64,000 bases of DNA from Chryseolinea soli. Lineage in GTDB: Bacteria > Bacteroidota > Bacteroidia > Cytophagales > Cyclobacteriaceae. The notes beneath the pieces are model-generated. The model ran no database searches. It saw nothing but the letters and a program-made list of their open reading frames with translations, and had not been told where the DNA came from. Location: assembly GCF_003589925.1 (NCBI RefSeq), contig NZ_CP032382.1, positions 2,356,001 through 2,420,000 of the forward strand. The letters run 5' to 3'. Below are positions 55,402 to 63,462 of the stretch, in pieces (the first letter of the stretch is position 1; each line of letters opens with the position of its first letter). A program made the position numbers and the translations under genes.

Positions 55402-55707
55402 TTAATGATGAGGTAAGCTGCCGCTGGTATCGCTGATGATCTTGTCCAATTGTGCCGACACAATGGCTTTAAGGAAATTATCGAGACAGTAGAAGTGTGT
55501 CACCATTTCGTCGAAGTGGGTGGGCAGGTTTTCGTGTTCGTGGCGGACATAGTTGTGATAGAGTTCCAGCAGCGTGTTGCGCAGCTCGTGGGGCGGCAGG
55601 TTCGTGAGCATGTCGTGAAGCAGGTTCAGGGCTTCGTCGGTAAGCAGGGTGTTGGTGGGGAGGGAGAAAGTTTTACAGGGCACAGCCTGGGGTTTGGTGG
55701 TGAACAT
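55402..55707 (-). CDS. Small helical protein, unknown function
   Basis: A 101-residue protein from the ATG at 55707 (MFTTKPQAVPCK). A mainly helical body (DEALNLLHDMLTNLPPHELRNTLLELYHNYVRHEHENL) is rich in His and Leu, with no signal peptide. The regular amphipathic pattern supports a real gene, but no family is recognised. The next gene, XRE, is divergent. Confidence 0.5.
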   Translation of the reverse strand: MFTTKPQAVPCKTFSLPTNTLLTDEALNLLHDMLTNLPPHELRNTLLELYHNYVRHEHENLPTHFDEMVTHFYCLDNFLKAIVSAQLDKIISDTSGSLPHH

Positions 55708-56004
55708 ACGGTTTGCGTTTAGGTTGGCAACCAAGGTCCACGTCCGGGCTGAAAGCTGCAAATCCAATTTGAATAGTCCCTAGCCTTTGGTCCTGCGTAT
55801 TAGGTGCGACTATAGCTCCTCGTCTTGGGGCTCCGTAGACAGGCCGGTTCCGCCTATAGACACTAGACATCGGCTGCCGGGTCTATAAGCTACCACTACT
55901 GAGCTCGCGCTATTTTCGTCCCTAACGCCCGGGATTATCACAGAAGCCCATTAATTTCAATGTACTCAGTACTAAATACTAAAGACTAAATACTATTTTT
56001 GAGT
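55708..56004. other. Divergent region with possible structured or dispersed repeat element
   Basis: A nearly 300-bp gap. 55775-55945 is more G+C-rich than its flanks and packed with short inverted repeats: AGGC/GCCT around 55840-55855, TAGAC/GTCTA enclosing CGG/CCG around 55864-55886, and AGCTCC/GGGGCT around 55816-55834. On the minus strand it reads without stops for about 60 codons as a Pro/Arg-rich peptide with PRRGAIVAPNTQ. I recall similar strings from spurious ORFs over dispersed repeats in this phylum, but I am not certain. Close to the XRE gene are the 7-bp repeats at 55971-55994. Confidence 0.4.
55971..55994 (+). promoter_or_regulatory. 7-bp direct repeats before the XRE gene
   Basis: Three and a half copies of ACTAAA(T/G) at 7-bp period run up to TATTTTTG (55994-56001), a -7-like box. 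That box is only four bases before the ATG at 56005, so the transcript could be leaderless. Autoregulation by the XRE protein is a natural guess. Confidence 0.35.
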
Positions 56005-56436
56005 ATGACAGCCGAAGCCACTCCCAAACCACACCTTGGCCGCAACATCCGCCACTTTCGCCAGGAAAACGACCTGAAGCAAGACGAACTCGCCGACCTG
56101 ATGGGCGACCCCTGGACTCAGAAAAAGATATCCCAACTTGAGGCCAAGGCCGCCATCGACGATGGTATCTTAGAGCAAGTGGCCCGGGCGTTGAAGATAA
56201 GTGTGGATGACATAAAAGAGTATAGCAATGTGCCCGTTGTGAATTATGTTCAGAATAACTTCGAGGGTTCTAATACCCAGGCGCCCAATGTTAATAATCT
56301 TCAATGCACTTTCAATCCGTTGGATAAAGTTATGGAAGCGCATGAGGATGTGAAACGATTGTATGAGGCGCTTTTGAAGGAGAAGGATGAGAAGATTGCG
56401 TTGTTGAATAAGATGTTGGGGAATAAACAGGGATAG
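56005..56436 (+). CDS. XRE-family helix-turn-helix regulator
   Basis: A 143-residue protein. The HTH_3 domain (about 10-70) reads NIRHFRQENDLKQDELADLMG and KKISQLEAKAAIDDGILEQVARAL. The C-terminal part has an Asn-rich linker and a coiled coil (EDVKRLYEALLKEKDEKIALLNKML) for oligomerisation. Such Cro/CI-like regulators often accompany mobile regions. It marks the left border of the A+T-rich defence region. The ATG at 56005 is preferred to a TTG two codons earlier. Confidence 0.85.
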   Translation: MTAEATPKPHLGRNIRHFRQENDLKQDELADLMGDPWTQKKISQLEAKAAIDDGILEQVARALKISVDDIKEYSNVPVVNYVQNNFEGSNTQAPNVNNLQCTFNPLDKVMEAHEDVKRLYEALLKEKDEKIALLNKMLGNKQG

Positions 56437-56465
56437 GCCCAAAGAATAACGAAGCTGGTTTTAAG

Positions 56466-56499
56466 AAAAAAAGGTACCGAGCCTTGCGCTCCTTTTTTT
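56466..56499 (+). terminator. Probable terminator of the XRE gene
   Basis: An A7G / CT7 outer stem with inner GAGC/GCTC, ending in seven T residues, 30 nt after the XRE stop. The stem has a bulge (gtacc), so the call is moderate. Confidence 0.55.
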
Positions 56500-56690
56500 G
56501 CGGATTAACTAGTGCCTTTGCCAGCGATCAAAATTCTTGCACGTGGTCTCTTGGCCAGTCAGCCACACCTTTGCGCTATTAATTGATAGGTTGTGGGATC
56601 ACATAAAGACTCTTGCCTGATGTAACGTCATTCAACGCGTCGTTCCTGTTGGTCTAAACACGTTTATGTCAACTTAAAAAAATACCCACC

Positions 56691-57788
56691 ATGAAAACAT
56701 TTACACTTTTACGGAGATTGCGCTTTGCTGCAATAGTTTTCCTATGCGCTCTAAATTTTTCATTTGCCAGTGGAATTCAAAGCTTGTTAATTCCTAAGAT
56801 TGATGCCCCGGTAAAGGCGAAAAATGGCATTATTGAACTTCCGGCCTTTTGCGCGGATATTTCGAAAACGTGGGCCAATGATGGGACCATTCTTGAAACA
56901 ATTTTCTGGGGTGGATCTGAAACTGCCGTGCATCTAATTATCGCCGGTCAGTCTAAGACGTTGACCTTATCGTCGCTATCAAAGCAAATTAAGATTGTTG
57001 CCGCAACAAGGTCGATTCTTATAAAGACGTTGAGTAAGTCGATTCGCCTCGTTAGCATCGAGTCTAATGGATTTATGGTCGGCAACAAAGCGAATCTACC
57101 TTATATTACGAGGGATCAGTATCTAGCAAGCCTAAATAGTTTCAATGATCCAAATTACAATATCAATTCGCAATACCACTCCATGTATCAGCAGTTATTG
57201 TGGAAGATTATCTATAATGCGGAACGTGCAAACGAGCCGATAAAGATCAAAAGACTTACAGAAATTGCTGAAAAGAATTTTGCAAACAAAGACTTAGAAA
57301 TTAGAATTTTGGGATCAGACAAAATTGAGTTAGTTGATAAGGGAAAAAATATTAAACTGATACAAGACTTCTATACCTATCAGAACGTAAATATCTATAA
57401 CCTAAAAAGGCTGCAACTCGATGAGGGGGATTCGTGGGAAATCTGCCTAAATTTTGACCCTGCGGATTCATCATTGATCTCGTTTTCAATGTCAGGCAAG
57501 TACGAAAACGTTGTGCCAATCGAAATAGTTTATAGTTCCACAAATCAAATACGCCTTTCCTCCTATATTAAAAAAGAAATTGAACTTAAACCAGGAATCG
57601 ATATTGAATGTGGGATAGCTATTGAAGTCGATCCGAAGGAAGGCGAGATTAAAGCGGACTCACCATTTCAGAAATGCGATGTGAAGGCATCTGGTAATGT
57701 TTGTAGTCAAGAGGGTGTACAATTGGAAGTAGAGGTTTGTGGGATAAAATTAAATTTGAATTTAACGCAGATCTTTTTTAATGACTGA
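56691..57788 (+). CDS. Secreted protein of unknown function
   Basis: A 365-residue protein with a signal peptide (RRLRFAAIVFLCALNFSFASG). The body is beta-rich, with four Cys residues near the C-terminus (IECG, QKCD, NVCS, EVCG). No family is recognised. Base composition is A+T-rich like the defence genes to the right, and unlike the XRE gene and the left part of the window. It has no partner on its strand and converges with the remnant at 57824-57980. Confidence 0.65.
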   Translation: MKTFTLLRRLRFAAIVFLCALNFSFASGIQSLLIPKIDAPVKAKNGIIELPAFCADISKTWANDGTILETIFWGGSETAVHLIIAGQSKTLTLSSLSKQIKIVAATRSILIKTLSKSIRLVSIESNGFMVGNKANLPYITRDQYLASLNSFNDPNYNINSQYHSMYQQLLWKIIYNAERANEPIKIKRLTEIAEKNFANKDLEIRILGSDKIELVDKGKNIKLIQDFYTYQNVNIYNLKRLQLDEGDSWEICLNFDPADSSLISFSMSGKYENVVPIEIVYSSTNQIRLSSYIKKEIELKPGIDIECGIAIEVDPKEGEIKADSPFQKCDVKASGNVCSQEGVQLEVEVCGIKLNLNLTQIFFND

Positions 57789-57823
57789 CGCTTGTGGCTC
57801 TGTGCACTAAATGACGGTCTTGT

Positions 57824-57980
57824 AACAACATTCATCGTGTAAAGGTTATCGCCAATAACTCGGTTTAATCTAATATGGCAACGATCGGTCCCGTTCTTGT
57901 GGAGGTGTGAGCGCCCAAAGTTGCATTAAGTGAGGGTAGCTTCCATCACCATACGCTTATCAACGACTCTCTTTAGATAA
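57824..57980 (-). pseudogene. Decayed 3' end of a second PutAbiC-type gene
   Basis: 157 bp matching 59239-59397, the last 45 codons plus about 20 nt of 3' flank of the intact PutAbiC-type gene. In translation LKR(I/V)VDK, then PHL..LW..TPPQE and IKPSYW are shared. The remnant has a one-base deletion between those parts (ATGGATAGC versus ATGGAAGC) and a TGG to TAG stop just before IKPSYW. Its upstream coding part is absent, replaced by the two-gene cassette at 58002-59100. Confidence 0.85.
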
Positions 57981-58005
57981 GACACTGCCTAATAAAGTGT
58001 CTTAT
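57977..58005 (-). terminator. Hairpin at the end of the unknown two-gene cassette
   Basis: A perfect 10-bp stem (ATAAGACACT / AGTGTCTTAT, 9-nt loop) that includes the stop codon of the 58002-58568 gene. It lies exactly at the boundary between the cassette and the PutAbiC remnant. T-rich sequence follows on the plus side only, so termination on the minus strand is uncertain. Confidence 0.5.
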
Positions 58006-58568
58006 TCTTTTGGCCTCCTGATATGCCAAACTTCTCGCATCGTTCTAATTTGCTGAGAAGACATCTTAAGTGATTCTTTTTTTGAGTATCCTTCTCGACG
58101 ATAGTTATTTGATAGGGTGCCGGCAAGGAGGGCGTTCCATTTATTGTCAAAGGCAACGTCAGGTACTTCAATCAATATGGAGTTCTCGCCGTTGATATCC
58201 CTGGCGCGATCACCCGGTTTTCCTGCTTGTAGAAAGAAACCTCTGGACTGAATGATTCCGTCAATAAGCGAGAATTCTTTGGTCAACTGAAATACAATGG
58301 CGAAGGTGATTTCCAACGGTTTGATGAATTCCAGATGTAAAAAAATCTCTTTTGGTTTAAATAGGGTTTTTGATCGCCCCCATGTGACTTTCGTGTCGCC
58401 TGAGGTAGTCAAGAGATGCATTTTAATAAGGTCCGAAATGCCGGGAAATTCAACGGCATTTATAACCAATATTGGAAGAAGACGACCTTCAGCCAGATTA
58501 GGGCTAGAGATCATGCCATTGTGCATTATAGGAACGACATGGTTTATCTCAATTTTATTTTGACTCAT
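58002..58568 (-). CDS. Defence-region protein of unknown function (cassette gene 2)
   Basis: A 188-residue soluble protein. The N-terminal 130 residues have an alternating beta pattern (HVVPIMHNGMIS, PILVINAVEFPG, EIFLHLEFIKPLEITFAIVFQLT). The C-terminus is basic and helical (NNYRREGYSKKESLKMSSQQIRTMREVWHIRR). No known family recognised. The start overlaps the stop of the preceding membrane-protein gene by 14 bases, so the two are coupled and probably form a complex or toxin-immunity style pair (inference). Confidence 0.7.
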   Translation of the reverse strand: MSQNKIEINHVVPIMHNGMISSPNLAEGRLLPILVINAVEFPGISDLIKMHLLTTSGDTKVTWGRSKTLFKPKEIFLHLEFIKPLEITFAIVFQLTKEFSLIDGIIQSRGFFLQAGKPGDRARDINGENSILIEVPDVAFDNKWNALLAGTLSNNYRREGYSKKESLKMSSQQIRTMREVWHIRRPKE

Positions 58569-59100
58569 GTAGAAAATCTTTTAATAGAAAACATTCGGCA
58601 AATGCCACATTTCCTCCCGTGTCAATAGCATTGATAAGAAATCTTTCAATACGACGGCCCCCAAAAATTTTTGCTGGTTCTTCGAAGATAAGCCATTTTG
58701 ACTCTGTAGACCTTTCTTCAATCCGGATATCAGCCGGAAACGATGAAAGTGACTGAGGCAGAAACTTAACGTGAGACGGTTCATGGTCGAGGGTAACTCT
58801 AGAAACAGAGTCATCTTCTTTTACATATTCGATTTGGAGCGTTGACCTGTATCCTCCTTTTGAGTCAGAATGATTTGTAATTGTACAATGAAAGAAAATA
58901 AACTTCCGTGGTTCTGCTTCGCGATTTATCCATCGGTAGCCATCGATGAGGTATACAGAAAAATTTGCCTCCCTTTTCTGATGGTCAATGCGTGATAGCT
59001 CAAGCGCTTTTTTTGCAATTCGATTACTGTTATAGGCATAAAATGCGGAAAGAATCGCTGCGATTGTCGCAAACATTGTCAAGTAATCCTGTTGATGCAT
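58555..59100 (-). CDS. Membrane-anchored defence-region protein (cassette gene 1)
   Basis: A 181-residue protein. One N-terminal membrane helix (LTMFATIAAILSAFYAY) is followed by a short coil (NRIAKKALELSRIDHQKR) and a beta-sandwich-like body (FIFFHCTITNHSDSKGGYRSTLQIEYV). The anchor-coil-sandwich form is common in uncharacterised membrane sensors beside defence genes. Coupled to the next gene by a 14-bp overlap. 161 nt downstream of the intact PutAbiC-type gene, a gap containing nothing recognised except the end of the repeated PutAbiC tail. Confidence 0.7.
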   Translation of the reverse strand: MHQQDYLTMFATIAAILSAFYAYNSNRIAKKALELSRIDHQKREANFSVYLIDGYRWINREAEPRKFIFFHCTITNHSDSKGGYRSTLQIEYVKEDDSVSRVTLDHEPSHVKFLPQSLSSFPADIRIEERSTESKWLIFEEPAKIFGGRRIERFLINAIDTGGNVAFAECFLLKDFLHESK

Positions 59101-59261
59101 AACAGCTAATGTGAGGTCGATAATGCTTTACAATTTATTAAATTCCATTGATTTTCTAAAGTTGCCCCGCCTTTGCAGCGTTTTCAAGCTACAGTTTGAG
59201 CGAGCTATTCAAGGCGAAGAGATGTTTTTCTAGACTTTAACAACATTCATTAAAGAAAATG

Positions 59262-60203
59262 TTATTGCCAATAACTCGGCTTAATCCAATATAGCAACGA
59301 TTGGTTTCCTTCTTGCGGAGGTGTAGGACTCCAAAGTCTCAGTAAGTGAGGGTAGCTATCCATTAAAATGCTCTTATCAACGATTCTCTTTAAATAACCC
59401 TCCGGTACTTTGTCCTCGCTGTTCAAACTTTTAAGCAATTCATACTTTTCAATCAAGGGAAAAAATTTTTGACCATAGTCATGAAGGCCGTTATAAGCTA
59501 TAAGTAAGATTTCGTAATTAGACAATTGGGCCCTGAGAATTTTGATGAATTCCAGTTTTTTGCTGTTGCTCAATGAAGACCTTTCTGCAAATCTGACAAT
59601 ATGGTAAAGGTTTCTGAAATAGTGACTGAGATCACTTTGATGTAGATGGAAAAAATGGTCATATATTAGCAATAACAACTCCTTTCCTTTTTTGCCAAAG
59701 CAACGGCCTCTGAGTCGTTCGTCTATCTCATATAATGGCTTAGGTTGATATTTAACGATGAAAAACTGGGAATGCGGAAGGGTAGCAAATGGCTTAAATT
59801 GAATTGCATCCGACTGGCACAGAGTTTCATAGTCTACAGCAATTCTTTCTGCGATATCGTCAAAAAATTCTCTGCCTTTGCTTGCAGATCCTATTCCCTC
59901 GATTTCCGTATTTATATTGTCAATGAGCTTGTGATGCTGATCGATCAGTTTAAAAAAATTGTTACTGAAGTTTTGTGCAGTATTGCTCTGAAGGTTTGCA
60001 ATTACAAGTAGTGTACTTCCGAGCGTTAAAAGAGGAACGACAAGCCCAGTAACAAACGGGTGAATATCTTTCGCTTTAGTAGCATCAGGCCTCAGAAATT
60101 CACCACCCAAGTAACCGCCAAAGACTAAGTACCAAAATGTCAACGATGTGGCTGCCACCAATAAAATATATGCTAGCGTTGTGATGGAAAATAGATTTTT
60201 CAT
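59262..60203 (-). CDS. PutAbiC-type putative phage abortive-infection membrane protein
   Basis: A 313-residue protein. Two N-terminal membrane helices (about 8-32 and 50-70) are followed by the helical cytosolic domain of PutAbiC proteins: NNFFKLIDQHHKLIDNI, SDLSHYFRNLYHIVRF, LEFIKILRAQLSNYEILLI and the Tyr/Leu-rich KFFPLIEKYELLK. The family is named for AbiC-like phage abortive infection in lactococci; its mechanism is not established. It lies 44 nt after Vsr on the same strand. A degraded copy of its 3' end at 57824-57980 shows that this gene was once duplicated here. Confidence 0.85.
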   Translation of the reverse strand: MKNLFSITTLAYILLVAATSLTFWYLVFGGYLGGEFLRPDATKAKDIHPFVTGLVVPLLTLGSTLLVIANLQSNTAQNFSNNFFKLIDQHHKLIDNINTEIEGIGSASKGREFFDDIAERIAVDYETLCQSDAIQFKPFATLPHSQFFIVKYQPKPLYEIDERLRGRCFGKKGKELLLLIYDHFFHLHQSDLSHYFRNLYHIVRFAERSSLSNSKKLEFIKILRAQLSNYEILLIAYNGLHDYGQKFFPLIEKYELLKSLNSEDKVPEGYLKRIVDKSILMDSYPHLLRLWSPTPPQEGNQSLLYWIKPSYWQ

Positions 60204-60247
60204 TTAAGGAGGTGACTTTTGTTTTCCAAGGCTAAAACTTCATCCAA

Positions 60248-60655
60248 CTATTCGCTAGTGAGTTTCGTGAAAAGTTTATCCAAAAATTCGCTTTTTCTCA
60301 ATTGACATTGCCAGACAGTAACAACACGCCAGCCCGCTTTTTTAAGGACCCTGCTTTTAGTTCTATCTCTTAACCTGTTTGCTTCTACCTTTTGTTTCCA
60401 AAAGACACTATTTGTGTCAGGCAGCTTGTAGTATTTGCAATTTTTATGGCCATGCCAGAAACAGCCATGTACAAATATTACTGTTCGCAATTCTGATAGA
60501 GTAAAATCCGGTGTTCCCGGAAGAGACTTTAGATGTTTTCGATATCGAATTTTGTTTTTTCGTAAAAGTCTTGACAGTATTCTTTCAGGCGCAGTATTTT
60601 TCGGGCCGACTCGTGACATCATCCACGACCGCTTCTCTTTTGTTACTGTATCCAA
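60248..60655 (-). CDS. vsr: Very short patch repair endonuclease
   Basis: A 135-residue Vsr. The elements MSRVGPKNTAPE, PGTPDF (catalytic Asp) and VIFVHGCFWHGH (catalytic His region) are intact, with Cys/His zinc ligands (HKNCKYY, WQC). It nicks 5' of T in T:G mismatches left by deamination of 5-methylcytosine, protecting the methylase site from mutation. Start is TTG at 60655, five nt after the GHKL ATPase stop; the next ATG would delete the conserved N-terminus. Its presence beside the C5 methylase is the standard arrangement. Confidence 0.95.
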   Translation of the reverse strand: MDTVTKEKRSWMMSRVGPKNTAPERILSRLLRKNKIRYRKHLKSLPGTPDFTLSELRTVIFVHGCFWHGHKNCKYYKLPDTNSVFWKQKVEANRLRDRTKSRVLKKAGWRVVTVWQCQLRKSEFLDKLFTKLTSE

Positions 60656-60660
60656 ATTAT

Positions 60661-62340
60661 TTATTTAATTGTGCCCCCTGAACTCAGTAAGATCTTGACC
60701 CTGTCTTTAATATTCTCATAAACTGAGTTCAACTTTCTCTTTGCTTTTTCTGTCAGTAATGCAGTATGAGCAAGTGCGTCTCGGATGGGTTTGTATTCGT
60801 TTGCGTCTCTTGACAGGCTTGCTTGCTTTAGTTGATCCCCTTTGTCGACCAAATAGCTCAGATCATCCATTGACAGATAGCTTAAATCGCTCCCTTTTTG
60901 CCTGATTTCAATACTGAGGTTTCCTTTGCCTTTGTTTTCAGTTTCTTTTTCTTTCCACCTTTTTACCACTTTTTGCGCTTCTGTCGAGAGAGATATATTT
61001 TGGTCGCTAATGTATTTTCGAACCAGGTTCTCTGAAATGAAACATTCCGCGTAAGAGCCGAAATTGAACTCGGCATCCTTTTCCAAGTCATCTACCCATT
61101 GGAGTACTTTGGTTCTATTCTTGGACTTTTCCGGTGGCGTATATTCTGCTGACACGGCATTGAACAAATCTCTTGATGTCCGTTCCTTGACTGTCATTCT
61201 AGGATTCTCCGAGTCGCCAGGTAATCGATACTTGATTCTCAGGCGATCCCAGTCATCGATTACTTTTTTCATTATTTCATCTCTAAAATTTTTCAGAAAG
61301 AGCTGATACTTGGTGTCATCCGCTACCACGCCTTCCCTATCGCTAGTAAAACGATCTTTATCGCTGTCATCCAGTTCGTCAAAGTGAATTTGTCCATATA
61401 AATAATCTTCAACAATTCGAGCAGTGGGGATGTGCTTAAGGATGTTTTTCTCCCGCAATCGGCCATTGACAAAAAGATCAACGCTAACTCTTTCATCTAA
61501 ATTCATGATGTTCAAATCGCGAGGTTTGCCAACGGTTGCCAAAAAACCCCGGATGTTACTTTTTGAATCGATCGTTTTTCGCTCCTTAACATTGGCAAGT
61601 TGCTTTTTAACGTATGGATCTTCTATCTCATTTACGTTCCATAAAAACTCGGTTTTTTCTGAAAGGTCATCAAGATCACTGAGTGAAATTTTGTTGTTAT
61701 CGATGAATATATTGAACGACTTATCAAGTAGAGAAAAACGAAAGTATAACGCGATTAATTTTCTAAGGATAGCAAGACTGCTCTTAATTCCACCTTTGAT
61801 ATCTTCGAAATGGATGATCGATCCATGGCCGTGATCGGTCATATATTTTTTAAGGCCCTTTGATTTCTCACGCCAGGAACCTAATGGATACTGCTGGGGT
61901 GTAAGATCATTGGTAATTGCTAGGTCAAGGCCAGAATTGTCGATCACACCACCGACATATTCCCCTTTCTTTGTTTTCGATATCACGGTAATTCTTTCTG
62001 CGCACGACAATAGGGCTAGTTTCCCGATTCCTTTTCTGCCAATGAAAGGCCTTCCCTTCGATGATTTAGATTGTCCACCCTGGCGCTTTGAGTAACCGAT
62101 TTTTAAGAATTTGTTCTGAAAGTCATCAGCGGTCATTCCGATACCATCGTCTTTGATTACGAAATTGTTATTTGATTTGTCGATATAAATCCAAACGTTC
62201 TTGGCGTCGGCGTCCCAGGCATTTGAAATGGCTTCACCCAAGACGGTGATGAAGCTTCTGTAGAGGTTTCTCCCTAGATGGTTAAGTACACTCAGCGAGA
62301 TGTTGAACGAAAATTCATCGAGTTTTATTTTTTTTGCCAT
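60661..62340 (-). CDS. GHKL (MutL/MORC-like) ATPase of an R-M-type locus
   Basis: A 559-residue protein with an N-terminal GHKL ATPase: GEAISNAWDADA (Mg-binding Glu/Asn), KDDGIGMT and the lid GRKGIGKLALL. A transducer-like beta-alpha region follows (about 200-350), then a charged helical C-terminus (about 400-550, with RWKEKETENKGKG). No MutL endonuclease motif is seen. MutL/MORC-like ATPases in restriction-modification loci were described by Iyer, Abhiman and Aravind and linked to the origin of MORC proteins. Likely role: ATP-driven clamp or remodeller controlling cleavage. Overlaps the methylase gene by 26 bases. Confidence 0.88.
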   Translation of the reverse strand: MAKKIKLDEFSFNISLSVLNHLGRNLYRSFITVLGEAISNAWDADAKNVWIYIDKSNNNFVIKDDGIGMTADDFQNKFLKIGYSKRQGGQSKSSKGRPFIGRKGIGKLALLSCAERITVISKTKKGEYVGGVIDNSGLDLAITNDLTPQQYPLGSWREKSKGLKKYMTDHGHGSIIHFEDIKGGIKSSLAILRKLIALYFRFSLLDKSFNIFIDNNKISLSDLDDLSEKTEFLWNVNEIEDPYVKKQLANVKERKTIDSKSNIRGFLATVGKPRDLNIMNLDERVSVDLFVNGRLREKNILKHIPTARIVEDYLYGQIHFDELDDSDKDRFTSDREGVVADDTKYQLFLKNFRDEIMKKVIDDWDRLRIKYRLPGDSENPRMTVKERTSRDLFNAVSAEYTPPEKSKNRTKVLQWVDDLEKDAEFNFGSYAECFISENLVRKYISDQNISLSTEAQKVVKRWKEKETENKGKGNLSIEIRQKGSDLSYLSMDDLSYLVDKGDQLKQASLSRDANEYKPIRDALAHTALLTEKAKRKLNSVYENIKDRVKILLSSGGTIK

Positions 62341-63391
62341 GATGCTTACGGATATGACTTCGGATCGATTTGCCGATTACAAACCCAAGCTCTACTGGCA
62401 CCGCATTTCCGATGTGAACACCAAGGTTAGTCAATTGAAAATCTTCATGCTCATCTTCAATGAATTTGTAATCCGCAGGAAATGTTTGGAGTAGCGCTGC
62501 TTCTCGCACAGTCAAAGCTCGATCCTGTGTTGGGTGACCGAAACGCCCCGTGCCATAGTTATAGAATTGAGTTGTGATCGTCGGAGCTGGTTCATTCCAG
62601 GTCATTCGGCCATACACCGATTTATAGCTGTCTCCCGATTCGCGTGAATGGCATGCTAACCTAAGTTCTTCGTCCCAATCAAGCCAGCTTCCGTTAGGTT
62701 TGGAAGCCTTTATCCTTTTAAGATTGAGATCGGTGAGTTTTGTCGTCCTATGGAGGGGGTCAGTTTTACAAATTTCGCCGGATTGAACGGGCGGTAAATG
62801 GCCAATTGCCTCTTTAGTGGTGACAAAGTGCGGGTCTTCATGGGTACTTGGAATAAGTTCTATCTTCCCGAAACGTGACGCCAATAAGACTAGCCTGCGT
62901 CTCTTTTGAGGAATGCCAAACTCGGGACAATAGACGTTCGAATAAGAGACATGGTATTTTTTGGATTCCAAGAAGTTTATGAAGTCTTCAAAAATTTTTT
63001 GGTTTGACAAGTTCGGAACATTCTCCATGGAAACTATGTCGCATCCTGTTTCATCAATTAGCCGGACGAACTCGTTCAGAAGTCGCCACCTATTGCCTTT
63101 CTTTCTATGCTTGTTTTTGTTAGTGTGTGATGAGAAAGGTTGACAGGGCGCGCATCCCACAAGTATTTTGACTCGATCGTCGTCTGACCAGTAATCTTTT
63201 TTTAGCTGCTTCCCATTCAATTTAGCAATATTCTGAGCAATAAAGTCTGCCTTCACATTCGCCTTGTATGCGTATTCACAGGTGTCATCGATATCAATTC
63301 CTGCAACCATGCGGATACCGGCTTTCTTCATGCCGTATGAAAGCCCCCCTATACCACAGAATAAATCAATCGCTGAAATTTTCACTTTCAA
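62315..63391 (-). CDS. DNA (cytosine-5) methyltransferase
   Basis: A 358-residue C5 methylase with motif I (DLFCGIGGLSYGM), IV (GCAPCQPFSSH, catalytic Cys), VI (ENVP), VIII (QKRRRLVLLAS) and X (GNAVPVELG). The target domain lies about 190-290; its recognition sequence cannot be read from the protein. The start is TTG at 63391 or GTG at 63385, since no ATG precedes motif I. It follows the partial gene by 71 nt and is coupled to the GHKL ATPase. Together with Vsr it indicates an m5C-based restriction-modification system. Confidence 0.95.
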   Translation of the reverse strand: MKVKISAIDLFCGIGGLSYGMKKAGIRMVAGIDIDDTCEYAYKANVKADFIAQNIAKLNGKQLKKDYWSDDDRVKILVGCAPCQPFSSHTNKNKHRKKGNRWRLLNEFVRLIDETGCDIVSMENVPNLSNQKIFEDFINFLESKKYHVSYSNVYCPEFGIPQKRRRLVLLASRFGKIELIPSTHEDPHFVTTKEAIGHLPPVQSGEICKTDPLHRTTKLTDLNLKRIKASKPNGSWLDWDEELRLACHSRESGDSYKSVYGRMTWNEPAPTITTQFYNYGTGRFGHPTQDRALTVREAALLQTFPADYKFIEDEHEDFQLTNLGVHIGNAVPVELGFVIGKSIRSHIRKHHGKKNKTR

Positions 63392-63462
63392 TAAAAAAAT
63401 TTAAGAGGTTACAGAAAAAATAAATTTGTTAAAACAGATTTTGTCAATTGCTTCAAATTTAA

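Noticed and set aside
54933..55463. 176-residue minus-strand ORF
   Set aside because: It overlaps the 55402-55707 gene and the array, has no domain pattern and unusual composition (His/Ser/Thr-rich runs).
55775..55945. tRNA gene
   Set aside because: There is a GGTTC-like string but no acceptor or anticodon stems of the right spacing.
57824..59397. Insertion sequence or transposon ends
   Set aside because: The repeats are direct, contain the PutAbiC coding end, and no transposase lies between them.
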